The notes under the pieces were generated by a model. That model had not been told where the DNA came from, did no database searches, and saw nothing but the letters and a program-made list of their open reading frames with translations. A DNA stretch of 64,000 nucleotides from Hydrogenophaga crassostreae. Its GTDB lineage: Bacteria; Pseudomonadota; Gammaproteobacteria; Burkholderiales; Burkholderiaceae_C. Every line of letters begins with the position of its first letter. The first letter of the stretch is position 1. Of this stretch, positions 9,607-18,403 are shown piece by piece. Where the stretch lies: contig NZ_CP017476.1 in the NCBI RefSeq assembly GCF_001761385.1, positions 1,043,501 through 1,107,500 of the forward strand. The letters are read 5' to 3'. The position numbers were made by a program, and so were the translations under genes.

Positions 9607-12600
9607 ATGAACGCTCCGATACCCCACAAATTGCTCGAAATCGCCGCCGGCGAAGAAGCGCCGCGCTTGCGCGAGATTCCCTACAACTACACCTCTTTTT
9701 CGGATCGTGAAATTGTTTTGCGATTGCTGGGTGAGCGATCCTGGGCGGTGTTGGAGGCGTTGCGCAGCGAACGGCGTACAGGTCGATCAGCCCGTATGCT
9801 CTATGAAGTGTTGGGTGATATATGGGTGGTTCAGCGCAATCCTTACCTCCAGGATGACCTGTTGGACAACCCCAAGCGGCGCGGGCAACTGGTCGAGGCC
9901 TTGGAGCACCGCCTTGGCGAGGTGCAAAAGCGGCGCACACCCGAAGACGACGCAGCGAGGGATGCGCGCGTGGCGGAGTTGCTCACGGCGGCCCAGGCTG
10001 CTGTGGCCACATTTGCCCGATCATTTGAGGAAATGGCCCAGTTGCGCCAGCGCGCGACCAAGGTGTTGCGCAAACTCACCGCCAAAGACAACATCAAGTT
10101 CGACGGCCTGTCTCGCGTGTCCCACGTGACCGACGCGACCGACTGGCGCGTGGAGTACCCCTTTGTGGTGCTCACGCCCGATACCGAAAACGAAATGGCC
10201 TTGCTGGTCAAAGGCTGCTTTGAGCTCGGCCTGACCATCATCCCCCGTGGGGGTGGCACGGGTTACACCGGTGGCGCCATCCCGTTGACCTGGAAGAGCG
10301 CGGTGATCAACACCGAAAAGCTCGAAGCCATGACCGAAGTGGAGTGGGTGCAGGTGCCCGGCCACGAGAAACCGCTGCCCACGGTGTGGACGGAGGCCGG
10401 AGTGGTCACCCAGCGCGTGGCCGATGCCGCAGAGCGCGCCGGCCATGTGTTCGCTGTGGACCCAACCAGCGCCGAAGCCTCTTGCATCGGTGGCAACATC
10501 GCCATGAACGCGGGCGGCAAGAAGGCCGTTTTGTGGGGCACGGCCCTGGACAACCTGATTTCCTGGCGTATGGTGACGCCGCAGGCGCAGTGGCTGGAAG
10601 TCACGCGCATGGACCACAACCTGGGCAAGATCCACGATGCCGAGGTCGCCACTTTTGAGCTGAAGACCTTTGAAGCCGATGGCAAGACACATGTGCGCAC
10701 CGAGCAGCTGGTGATTCCGGGCAAGTCGTTCCGCAAGGAAGGCCTTGGCAAAGATGTGACCGACAAGTTCCTGAGCGGCCTGCCGGGCATTCAGAAAGAA
10801 GGCTGCGACGGGCTGATCACCAGCGGGCGCTGGATCGTGCACCGCATGCCCGAGCATGTGCGCACCGTCTGCCTGGAGTTTTTCGGCAACCCGAAAGATG
10901 GCGTGCCCAGCATCGTCGACATCAAGGACTTCATGTTCGCCGAGCAAAAGCGCTCGGGCACGTTGCTGGCCGGTCTGGAACATCTGGACGACCGGTACCT
11001 GAAGGCCGTGGGCTACGCGACCAAGAGCAAGCGCAACGCGGGCGGCAGTGGCTTGCCCAAGATGGTGCTGATCGGTGACATCGTGGGCGATGACGCCGAC
11101 GCGGTGGCCCGCGCCACCAGCGAGGTGGTTCGCATGGCGAACACGCGCAGCGGCGAAGGCTTTGTGGCCATCAGCCCGGAGGCGCGCAAGAAGTTTTGGC
11201 TGGACCGCAAGCGCACCGCCGCGATCAGCAAGCACACCAACGCGTTCAAGATCAACGAAGACGTGGTGATCCCGTTGCCGCGCATGGGTGAGTACACCCT
11301 GGGCATCGAGCGCATCAACATCGAGCTTTCGCTGCGCAACAAGCTGAAGCTGTGCACGGAACTGGAAGCTTTTTTCACCAAGGGCAACTTGCCTCTGGGC
11401 AAGTCCGACGACGCCAATGACGTGGCCAGCGCCGAATGGCTGGAAGACCGCGTGCAGCAAGCCCTGGCGCTGGTGAGCGAGGTCAAGGCTCTGTGGAACG
11501 GCTGGCTGAAAGATGTGGACGCGCTGTTCCCGCAATTGCAAGATCACAGCCTGCGCGCCAGCTGGAAGACCCAACTGCGCTTGCCGCTACAGGGCATCTT
11601 TACCGGCGCCGCTTTCACGCCCATTCTGGCCGAATGCACGGCGATTCATCAGCGCGTGCTGAAAGGCCGCGTCTGGGTGGCACTGCACATGCATGCAGGC
11701 GATGGCAATGTGCACACCAACATTCCCGTCAACAGCGACGACTACGAAATGCTGCAAAGCGCCCATGAAGCGGTCGCGCGCATCATGGTTTTGGCGCGCA
11801 GCCTGGACGGCGTGATTTCGGGTGAGCACGGCATCGGCATCACCAAGCTGGAGTTCCTGACCGACGACGAATTGCGTCCGTTTGCCGAGTACAAAGCCCG
11901 TGTTGACCCCGAAGGCCGCTTCAACAAGGGCAAACTGCTGCGCAATTTCCCCGGCGCGCCCGAACCGGTGTTCGATGCGGCGTTGCGCAGCTCCGATCTG
12001 GTCAACGCCTACACGCCGAGCTTTGGCCTGATGGGCCACGAATCGCTCATCATGCAGCAGAGCGACATTGGCGCCATCGCCGGCTCGGTCAAGGATTGCC
12101 TGCGTTGCGGCAAGTGCAAGCCGGTGTGCGCGACCCACGTGCCCCGCGCGAATTTGCTGTATTCGCCGCGTAACAAAATCCTCGCCACTTCGCTGCTGGT
12201 CGAGGCCTTCCTTTACGAGGAGCAGACCCGTCGCGGTATCAGCATCAAGCACTGGGAAGAGTTCGAAGACGTCGCTGACCACTGCACGGTTTGCCACAAG
12301 TGTCTCTCCCCTTGTCCTGTCGACATCGACTTTGGCGATGTGACCATGAACATGCGCAACCTGTTGCGCAAGATGGGCCAAAAGAGCTTCCGGCCGGGCA
12401 ATGCCGCGGCCATGTTCTTCCTGAATGCGACCAACCCCGAGACCATCAAGGTGATGCGCACGGCGATGGTAGGCGTGGGCTTCAAAGCCCAGCGTTTGGC
12501 CAACAACGTTTTGAAATTGGCGGCGCGCAAGCAGACCAGCGCGCCGCCGGCCACACTGGGCGCCGCGCCCATCAAAGAGCAGGTGATCCACTTCATCAAC

Positions 12601-13512
12601 AAGAAGATGCCCGGGGGCTTGCCCAAGAAGACCGCGCGCGCCTTGCTGGACATTGAAGACAAAGATTACGTGCCGATCATCCGCAACCCGAAAGAAACCA
12701 CGGCCGATACCGAGGCGGTGTTCTATTTCCCCGGTTGTGGTTCGGAGCGCTTGTTCAGTCAGGTCGGTCTTGCCACCCAGGCCATGCTTTGGCATGCCGG
12801 GGTGCAAACCGTGTTGCCGCCGGGCTATTTGTGTTGCGGTTACCCGCAGCGCGGTTCCGGCCAGTTCGACAAAGCGGAAAAGATGATCACGGACAACCGT
12901 GTGCTGTTCCACCGCGTAGCCAACACACTGAACTATCTCGACATCAAGACGGTGGTGGTGAGCTGCGGGACCTGTTACGACCAGCTGCAGGGTTACGAAT
13001 TCGACAAGATTTTCCCTGGCTGCCGCATCATCGACATCCACGAGTACCTGCTGGAAAAGCAGATCACGCTACCTGCGGGGCAGGGTGGCTTCCTGTACCA
13101 CGAGCCCTGCCACAACCCCATGAAACTGGGCGATCCGATGAAAACAGTCAAGGCGCTGATTGGCGACCAGGTGCTGAAATCGGAGCGCTGCTGCGGCGAG
13201 AGCGGTACGCTGGGTGTGACCCGGCCCGACATATCGACCCAGGTGCGTTTCCGCAAGGAAGAAGAAATTCGCAAAGGCGAGACGGCTTTGCGGGCGTCAG
13301 GCGCGCTCGGAGAAAAGGAAAACGTCAAGATCCTGACCTCCTGCCCCAGTTGCCTGCAAGGCCTGACCCGCTATGGCGACGACCTGCAAAATGGCCTGCT
13401 CGAAGCCGACTACATCGTTGTGGAAATGGCGCGGCAGATTCTGGGCGAAGACTGGTTGCCCAACTACGTGGCCAAGGCCAACGACGGCGGTATCGAGCGG
13501 GTGCTGGTGTAA
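9607..13512 (+). CDS. DUF3683-type FAD-linked oxidase fused to Fe-S/CCG domains
   Basis: A 1301-aa soluble flavo-iron-sulfur protein related to D-lactate/glycolate dehydrogenases fused to a GlpC-like subunit. From the N-terminus: a DUF3683-like region (about 1-180); an FAD-binding PCMH domain with PRGGGTGYTGGAIP near 213-226; an FAD-oxidase C-terminal domain with LHMHAGDGNVHTNIP and SGEHGIG; two ferredoxin motifs (CLRCGKCKPVC near 831, CTVCHKCLSPCP near 894); and two cysteine-rich CCG domains (CCGYPQRGSG near 1076, CCGESGTLG near 1196). The substrate is not evident; a 2-hydroxy acid is likely. It is divergent from ugpB, and no strong ribosome binding site precedes the ATG. Confidence 0.85.
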   Translation: MNAPIPHKLLEIAAGEEAPRLREIPYNYTSFSDREIVLRLLGERSWAVLEALRSERRTGRSARMLYEVLGDIWVVQRNPYLQDDLLDNPKRRGQLVEALEHRLGEVQKRRTPEDDAARDARVAELLTAAQAAVATFARSFEEMAQLRQRATKVLRKLTAKDNIKFDGLSRVSHVTDATDWRVEYPFVVLTPDTENEMALLVKGCFELGLTIIPRGGGTGYTGGAIPLTWKSAVINTEKLEAMTEVEWVQVPGHEKPLPTVWTEAGVVTQRVADAAERAGHVFAVDPTSAEASCIGGNIAMNAGGKKAVLWGTALDNLISWRMVTPQAQWLEVTRMDHNLGKIHDAEVATFELKTFEADGKTHVRTEQLVIPGKSFRKEGLGKDVTDKFLSGLPGIQKEGCDGLITSGRWIVHRMPEHVRTVCLEFFGNPKDGVPSIVDIKDFMFAEQKRSGTLLAGLEHLDDRYLKAVGYATKSKRNAGGSGLPKMVLIGDIVGDDADAVARATSEVVRMANTRSGEGFVAISPEARKKFWLDRKRTAAISKHTNAFKINEDVVIPLPRMGEYTLGIERINIELSLRNKLKLCTELEAFFTKGNLPLGKSDDANDVASAEWLEDRVQQALALVSEVKALWNGWLKDVDALFPQLQDHSLRASWKTQLRLPLQGIFTGAAFTPILAECTAIHQRVLKGRVWVALHMHAGDGNVHTNIPVNSDDYEMLQSAHEAVARIMVLARSLDGVISGEHGIGITKLEFLTDDELRPFAEYKARVDPEGRFNKGKLLRNFPGAPEPVFDAALRSSDLVNAYTPSFGLMGHESLIMQQSDIGAIAGSVKDCLRCGKCKPVCATHVPRANLLYSPRNKILATSLLVEAFLYEEQTRRGISIKHWEEFEDVADHCTVCHKCLSPCPVDIDFGDVTMNMRNLLRKMGQKSFRPGNAAAMFFLNATNPETIKVMRTAMVGVGFKAQRLANNVLKLAARKQTSAPPATLGAAPIKEQVIHFINKKMPGGLPKKTARALLDIEDKDYVPIIRNPKETTADTEAVFYFPGCGSERLFSQVGLATQAMLWHAGVQTVLPPGYLCCGYPQRGSGQFDKAEKMITDNRVLFHRVANTLNYLDIKTVVVSCGTCYDQLQGYEFDKIFPGCRIIDIHEYLLEKQITLPAGQGGFLYHEPCHNPMKLGDPMKTVKALIGDQVLKSERCCGESGTLGVTRPDISTQVRFRKEEEIRKGETALRASGALGEKENVKILTSCPSCLQGLTRYGDDLQNGLLEADYIVVEMARQILGEDWLPNYVAKANDGGIERVLV

Positions 13513-13600
13513 GCCCCCTGCGCCGCTTTGCGTCTTCCCCCCTGGAAGGGGGGGGCTCACCTTGGTCCGACGGAGCCGGTTCCTCGGTGTGTGCTGGGTT
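13513..13600 (+). repeat. Dispersed intergenic repeat, copy 3
   Basis: It starts right after the TAA of the oxidoreductase gene: CCCCCTGCGCCGCTTTGCGT, then CCCCCCTGGAAGGGGGG, then a CCGACGGAGCCGG element. It is the plus-strand counterpart of the three copies lying next to minus-strand genes, so its orientation relative to transcription is the same. Confidence 0.7.
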
Positions 13601-13662
13601 GGCATGAACGCGTGCCAGCTTGGCCGCTTTTTTTCGACCTTTTTTGCACGGAGCACATCGCA

Positions 13663-14076
13663 ATGGCTGGACTGAACAAGCATTCCCCGACCCCCGAGGA
13701 CATCACCGTGCACAGTCAGTCGCGTGTGCTGGAGGTGCTGTTCTCTGACGGGCAGCGGTTTCGCATTCCGTTCGAATTGATGCGGGTGTATTCACCTTCG
13801 GCCGAGGTTCAAGGCCACGGGCCGGGACAGGAGACCTTGCAGACCGGCAAGCGCGATGTGACGATTGAAGGGTTGGCGCCGGTGGGCAATTACGCGGTGC
13901 AGCCGACCTTTTCCGACGGCCATGACAGCGGGCTTTTTTCTTGGGACTACCTGTATTTCCTGGGCTCGCAGGAGGCCAAGTTGTGGGCTGAGTACAACGC
14001 TCGACTGCAAACCGCTGGTCTGGACCGCGATCAGTCCATGATTGCGGCCTCGGGTAAGGCTTGCGGGGGTCACTGA
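13663..14076 (+). CDS. DUF971 (gamma-butyrobetaine hydroxylase-like N-terminal) protein
   Basis: A 137-aa protein consisting of one DUF971/GBBH-like N-terminal domain: LEVLFSDGQRFRIPFELMRVYSP, then a middle segment, then VGNYAVQPTFSDGHDSGLFSWDYLY. The domain occurs alone in bacteria, and its role is not established. Upstream open frame is repeat sequence; the start at 13663 has GGAG nine bases ahead and begins MAGLNKHSPTPEDITVHSQS. The gene is 16 bases before ubiE, a linkage widely conserved in Burkholderiales, so a link to ubiquinone or Fe-S metabolism is possible but unproven. Confidence 0.9.
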   Translation: MAGLNKHSPTPEDITVHSQSRVLEVLFSDGQRFRIPFELMRVYSPSAEVQGHGPGQETLQTGKRDVTIEGLAPVGNYAVQPTFSDGHDSGLFSWDYLYFLGSQEAKLWAEYNARLQTAGLDRDQSMIAASGKACGGH

Positions 14077-14092
14077 GACGTAGGATCGCGGG

Positions 14093-14824
14093 ATGGCTTC
14101 CACACATTTTGGTTTTGAAACGGTAGACGAACGCGAAAAGGCGCGCCATGTGCGCGGCGTTTTCGACTCGGTAGCGCCCAAGTACGACGTGATGAACGAC
14201 CTCATGTCGGCCGGTTTGCACCGCATTTGGAAAAAATACACGATCACCGTGGCCAATCCGCAGCCGGGCGATCAGGTGCTCGACATTGCCGGCGGTACTG
14301 GCGATCTGTCACTGGCGTTTGCAGGCAAGGTCGGTCCGTCCGGGCGCGTGGTGCACACCGACATCAACGAAGCGATGCTGCGCGAAGGGCGCGACCGGTT
14401 GTTGAACAAGGGCGTGGTCTTGCCGACCATGGTCTGCGACGCCGAGAAGCTGCCGTTTGCCAGTGAGTCGTTCAACATCGTGACCGTGGCTTTTGGTTTG
14501 CGCAACATGACGCACAAAGACCAGGCGCTGAAAGAAATGCTGCGCGTACTCAAGCCTGGCGGCAAGCTGCTGGTGCTTGAGTTTTCCAAGGTGGCCAAGC
14601 CGCTGGAGAAAGCCTATGACTGGTATTCATTCAACGTTTTGCCCAAGCTGGGCCAATTGGTGGCTGGTGACGCTGCCAGCTACAAGTACCTTGCCGAGTC
14701 GATCCGCATGCATCCGGGCCAGGAAGAACTGCGCCAGTTGATGAAGTCGGTGGGTTTTGGCCATGTCGATGTGCACAACCTGAGTGCCGGTGTGGTCGCT
14801 TTGCATTTGGGCATCAAGTGCTGA
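14093..14824 (+). CDS. ubiE: Ubiquinone/menaquinone C-methyltransferase
   Basis: A 243-aa class I SAM methyltransferase that C-methylates the quinone ring in ubiquinone synthesis. It has the UbiE hallmarks: VFDSVAPKYDVMNDLMS near the N-terminus, the SAM loop VLDIAGGTGDLSLA, FGLRNMTHKD in the middle and KYLAESIRMHPGQEEL near the C-terminus. It leads the ubiE-Tim44-ubiJ-ubiB series, all on the plus strand with short gaps. Confidence 0.97.
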   Translation: MASTHFGFETVDEREKARHVRGVFDSVAPKYDVMNDLMSAGLHRIWKKYTITVANPQPGDQVLDIAGGTGDLSLAFAGKVGPSGRVVHTDINEAMLREGRDRLLNKGVVLPTMVCDAEKLPFASESFNIVTVAFGLRNMTHKDQALKEMLRVLKPGGKLLVLEFSKVAKPLEKAYDWYSFNVLPKLGQLVAGDAASYKYLAESIRMHPGQEELRQLMKSVGFGHVDVHNLSAGVVALHLGIKC

Positions 14825-14861
14825 TGAGAATTTGTTCCAAAAAATGGGGTCTAGGGTTGGC

Positions 14862-15680
14862 ATGAGAACCGTTTGTCACAGGGAATTCTGGGTCGCGTTG
14901 GTGGCCATTGCTTGCGTGAAAGGGGCTTGGGCCGTGGAGAAGGCCGCCACTATCGCTCCTGAATCGTCGGCAACAGCAAACACGGGGAGCATTGTCGGGC
15001 TGTGGTCTTCCATCGCTGCCCTGGCGTTGCTGGGGGTATTGGTGGTCGGAAAAATGCTGCGTTCTCGCAGCGGCCCAGGCTCCGACACCCGGTTGAACCG
15101 TGAAAACGCCCGGGTAGATCCTGGCGATGTTCAAGCCGCTACGCCGCGTGGTTACAGCTCGCAGAATGTGGGCAATGATGCATCGGCCAGGCCTTGGGAG
15201 CGCCAAGGGTCGGCCCTGGATGCAGGTACGGCGGCGGGTAGCCAGGGCGGCTACAGTGCGATCGAATTGCAGGCAGAAGGCACTGTAACGAGCGTGCCCA
15301 ATGGGTTCGATGTCGAAGCGTTTCTCAAGGCATCCAAAGCCAATTTTGTGGATTTGCAGGCCGCTTGGGACCGTTCCGACACGGCCAGCCTACGTGCCAT
15401 GATGACCGATGGCATGCTGGAACAAATCAAGGGCCAGCTGATCGAGCGCGAGCAAGACAGTGTTGGCGCTGCCCATGCCCCATCTCAAGTGGAGATGCTG
15501 GAAGCGCATTTGCTGGGCATAGAAGAGCAGGACGAAGACTTCATAGCCAGCGTTGAATTTTCCGGCCTGCTCCGCGAAGGCTCATCGATCGGTCCCAGCC
15601 CGTTTCGTGAGTTGTGGAGCATCACGCGCCCCAAAGAAGGTGGTGGTTGGTTGGTGGCTGGGGTACAAGCGCTTCAATAA
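14862..15680 (+). CDS. Tim44-like domain membrane-anchored protein
   Basis: A 272-aa protein with a signal-like hydrophobic N-terminus (residues about 8-22), a second hydrophobic helix near 46-66 (LWSSIAALALLGVLVVGKML), a Gly/Ser-rich linker and a C-terminal Tim44/MBA1-like domain from about 160 (FDVEAFLKASKANFVDLQAAWDRSD) to the end (WSITRPKEGGGWLVAGVQAL). The start at 14862 has AGGG six bases upstream; an earlier in-frame ATG at 14844 lacks one. Genes of this type commonly sit between ubiE and ubiJ in Burkholderiales. Exact function unknown. Confidence 0.85.
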   Translation: MRTVCHREFWVALVAIACVKGAWAVEKAATIAPESSATANTGSIVGLWSSIAALALLGVLVVGKMLRSRSGPGSDTRLNRENARVDPGDVQAATPRGYSSQNVGNDASARPWERQGSALDAGTAAGSQGGYSAIELQAEGTVTSVPNGFDVEAFLKASKANFVDLQAAWDRSDTASLRAMMTDGMLEQIKGQLIEREQDSVGAAHAPSQVEMLEAHLLGIEEQDEDFIASVEFSGLLREGSSIGPSPFRELWSITRPKEGGGWLVAGVQALQ

Positions 15681-15728
15681 GCGCGTCTTGGTGGCGCTGG
15701 TTGCTGCGTTATCCGTCAAAATCGGGGT

Positions 15729-16322
15729 ATGAGCGATGCCCCCAATGTTTCCCCCTCCAGCCGCATGCCCGGTTTCCTTCAAGCTTTGTTGAGCAAGGCC
15801 CGTCCGCCCGAATGGGTGGTCGATGAGATGCAGAACCGCGTGATTCTGTTTCTCAACCATGTATTGATGGCCGAGCCTCAAGCGCAAGCGCGTTTGCGCC
15901 GGCAAATGGGCAAACCCGTGCGTGTGCAGTGGGGTGATTTCCACCTTACGCTCGCGGCCACAGCCGCAGGGCTGCTTGAGCGGCCACACGCCAGTGCCAA
16001 AGCCGACCTTTCGGTCACGCTCACGCAAACTTCGCCCATTGCGTTGGCCCAGTCCGTGATCGCTGGCAATAGGCCGGGTGTGGATATTCAAGGCGACGTG
16101 CAGCTTGCCGCTGAAGTTGCCTGGCTGGTCGACAACGTGCGTTGGGACCTGGAAGAAGATTTGTCACGCATCGTTGGCGATGGTGCGGCCCACACGCTGG
16201 TGCGCTTCGCGAGCGCTGCAGCCCAAGCCATCAAGGGCTTTGTGGACCGTGGCCCGGGTGGCTTTGGGGTACAGATTTCCAAAGACCCATCGCCCACTCG
16301 CACCAACGAGCCCACAGCATGA
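15729..16322 (+). CDS. ubiJ: Ubiquinone biosynthesis accessory factor UbiJ (SCP2 domain)
   Basis: A 197-aa protein with an SCP2-like lipid-binding domain in the N-terminal half (LNHVLMAEPQAQARLRRQMGKPVRV to ADLSVTLTQTSPIALAQS) and the conserved C-terminal EVAWLVDNVRWDLEEDLSRIVGD. UbiJ works with UbiK in the soluble Ubi complex that carries ubiquinone intermediates. It sits between the Tim44-like gene and ubiB, and its stop overlaps the ubiB ATG by four bases (ATGA), so the two are translationally coupled. Confidence 0.92.
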   Translation: MSDAPNVSPSSRMPGFLQALLSKARPPEWVVDEMQNRVILFLNHVLMAEPQAQARLRRQMGKPVRVQWGDFHLTLAATAAGLLERPHASAKADLSVTLTQTSPIALAQSVIAGNRPGVDIQGDVQLAAEVAWLVDNVRWDLEEDLSRIVGDGAAHTLVRFASAAAQAIKGFVDRGPGGFGVQISKDPSPTRTNEPTA

Positions 16323-17884
16323 GTCGCCTGTTTCGAGGCGTTTTCATTGTTTGGGTGGTGTTGCGCCACGGGCTGGACGAACTCGTGTTGTCCAGTTTCC
16401 AGCGCCCCTGGATCCGCCTGCTGACCCGCATCGTCTCGGTCGGGCGCAATCTCGACGCGCCACGTGGCCAGCGCCTGCGCGAGGCTTTGGAGCGTTTGGG
16501 CCCCATTTTCGTGAAGTTTGGCCAGGTGCTGTCCACTCGGCGCGATTTGCTGCCGCCCGACATTGCTGACGAACTGGCCCACCTTCAAGACCGCGTGCCG
16601 CCGTTTGCCAGCGCCATCGCGGTGGCAACCATAGAACGTGCATTCGGCAAACCGCTTGATGCCGTATTCAGCTATTTTGAGCAAGTGCCGGTGGCCAGTG
16701 CCTCGATAGCTCAGGTGCACTTTGCCACGTTGCGAGACGGCCGCCATGCGGGGCGCGAAGTCGCCGTGAAGGTGCTGCGACCCAATATGCTGCCGGTGAT
16801 CGAAAAAGACCTGAACCTGATGCGCATGATGGCGGGCTGGGTGGAGCGCCTGTCGCCAGACGGCAAGCGCCTGAAGCCACGCGAAGTGGTCGGTGAATTC
16901 GACAAATATTTGCACGACGAGCTCGACTTGGTGCGTGAAGCGTCGAACGCCGCGCAGCTGCGCCGCAACATGCAAGGCCTGGATCTGGTCATGATTCCGG
17001 AGATGTTTTGGGACCATTGCCACACCGAAGTGATGGTGATGGAGCGCATGCGTGGTGTGCAAATCAACAAGGTCGATGAGTTGCGCCGCTTGGGCGTGGA
17101 CATCCCTAAGCTGGCACGCGACGGCGTGACCATCTTTTTCACCCAGGTATTTCGCGACGGCTTTTTCCATGCCGATATGCACCCGGGCAATATCCAGGTC
17201 AGTGTGGAGCCTGCGACCTTTGGGCGTTATATCTCGCTTGACTTTGGCATCGTGGGCACGCTCACCGAGTTCGACAAAGAGTACCTCGCTCAGAACTTCA
17301 CAGCGTTTTTCCGCCGCGACTACAAACGGGTCGCTGAACTTCACATAGAAAGCGGCTGGGTCCCAGCCAACACCCGGGTGGACGAGCTGGAGTCGGCTAT
17401 TCGAGCCGTTTGCGAGCCGTATTTCGACCGGCCGTTGAAAGAAATATCGCTTGGCATGGTACTGATGCGCCTGTTTCAGACCTCGCGCCGTTTCCATGTG
17501 GAAATCCAGCCTCAACTGGTGCTGCTGCAAAAGACACTGCTCAATATAGAGGGGCTTGGGCGTGATCTGGACCCCGAACTTGACCTATGGAACACCGCCA
17601 AACCATTTCTGGAGAAATGGATGCTGGAACAGGTGGGTCCAAAGAAGCTGCTGCAACAACTCAAGGCTGAAGCGCCTCAATACGCCAAGTTGCTGCCCGC
17701 GCTGCCGCGCTTGATGCACGATTACCTGGCCCACAGACCGCATGAGTTGCGCCGGGATATCGATGCTTTGCTGATCGAGCAGCGTCGTACCAACCGATTG
17801 CTGCAAGGTGTCATCTGGGGTGGGGTGGGCTTTCTGCTCGGTTTGCTCTTGATGCAGGTGCTTACCCGCATCCGCATTTGGTAG
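16319..17884 (+). CDS. ubiB: Ubiquinone biosynthesis protein UbiB (ADCK-like atypical kinase)
   Basis: A 521-aa atypical protein-kinase-like ATPase needed for aerobic ubiquinone synthesis. It has the KxGQ signature in FVKFGQVLSTRRDLLPPDIADEL, ATP-site residues in VAVKVLRPNMLPVIEKDL, the HADMHPGNI catalytic loop and the LDFGIVG metal-binding motif. Two C-terminal hydrophobic helices (LLQGVIWGGVGFLLGLLLMQ) anchor it to the membrane. The start at 16319 overlaps the ubiJ stop and gives the canonical MSRLFRGVFIVWVVLRHGLDEL. Confidence 0.96.
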   Translation: MSRLFRGVFIVWVVLRHGLDELVLSSFQRPWIRLLTRIVSVGRNLDAPRGQRLREALERLGPIFVKFGQVLSTRRDLLPPDIADELAHLQDRVPPFASAIAVATIERAFGKPLDAVFSYFEQVPVASASIAQVHFATLRDGRHAGREVAVKVLRPNMLPVIEKDLNLMRMMAGWVERLSPDGKRLKPREVVGEFDKYLHDELDLVREASNAAQLRRNMQGLDLVMIPEMFWDHCHTEVMVMERMRGVQINKVDELRRLGVDIPKLARDGVTIFFTQVFRDGFFHADMHPGNIQVSVEPATFGRYISLDFGIVGTLTEFDKEYLAQNFTAFFRRDYKRVAELHIESGWVPANTRVDELESAIRAVCEPYFDRPLKEISLGMVLMRLFQTSRRFHVEIQPQLVLLQKTLLNIEGLGRDLDPELDLWNTAKPFLEKWMLEQVGPKKLLQQLKAEAPQYAKLLPALPRLMHDYLAHRPHELRRDIDALLIEQRRTNRLLQGVIWGGVGFLLGLLLMQVLTRIRIW

Positions 17885-17902
17885 GCCTGCAGCCGGCAGG
17901 CC
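17884..17902 (+). other. Hairpin after ubiB
   Basis: A 7-bp perfect stem, GGCCTGC/GCAGGCC, with a five-base loop, beginning at the last base of the ubiB stop codon. There is no T-run, so it is at best a Rho-dependent or processing signal for the ubi transcript. Confidence 0.35.
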
Positions 17903-18038
17903 GGGCATCTGTTCATACGGGCACCCGTTCAGGGTCAAGCCAATTTATAATCGCGGGTTTTGTTGCCGGGTTCAAACGCTCGGCATTTGGTTCGCCCGCC
18001 CGTGCGCGGAGCGCTGCCACATCCACACTGGTTCCATC

Positions 18039-18389
18039 ATGCCGATTTATGCCTACAAGTGCGCGTCTTGCGGCCACGCCAAAGATGTGTTGCGACGGAT
18101 GTCCGACGACCCGTTGACCGTTTGCCCCGCCTGCGGGGCTAGCACGTTTGAAAAGCAGGTCACTGCGGCGGGCTTTCAGCTCAAAGGGTCGGGTTGGTAC
18201 GTGACCGATTTCCGGGGCGGCAACACCTCCAGTGCTGAACCTGCGGTCAAAGGGACCGATTCTGCGGCTCCGGCATCCAGCGGTGACTCCGCGCCAGCGC
18301 CGAAACCGGATGCAACTGCTCCCAATCCGGCGCCTGCTCCTGCGCCCGCTGCCGCAGCCAGTACCAAACCCTCGACGCCGTCAACCTGA
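18039..18389 (+). CDS. FmdB-family zinc ribbon protein
   Basis: A 116-aa protein. The N-terminal FmdB/CxxC-CxxC zinc ribbon (MPIYAYKCASCGHAKDVLRRM...CPACGA) has Cys8, Cys11, Cys29 and Cys32, and is followed by a GSGWYVTDFRG segment typical of the family. The C-terminal third is a low-complexity Ala/Pro/Lys tail. Members are regulatory or metal-binding proteins of unknown exact role. It is 14 bases upstream of the DUF502 gene and ahead of aspS, an order common in betaproteobacteria. Confidence 0.93.
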   Translation: MPIYAYKCASCGHAKDVLRRMSDDPLTVCPACGASTFEKQVTAAGFQLKGSGWYVTDFRGGNTSSAEPAVKGTDSAAPASSGDSAPAPKPDATAPNPAPAPAPAAAASTKPSTPST

Positions 18390-18403
18390 GCGAACCGCAT
18401 TTC

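Noticed and set aside
10021..13041. Two minus-strand frames of 517 and 484 codons opposite the FAD/Fe-S oxidoreductase
   Set aside because: The plus-strand protein has all its motifs in one unbroken frame; the antisense frames are typical of high-GC third-position bias.
16088..17530. 480-codon minus-strand frame opposite ubiJ/ubiB
   Set aside because: His/Gln-rich shadow of ubiB codons; ubiB is intact and translationally coupled to ubiJ.
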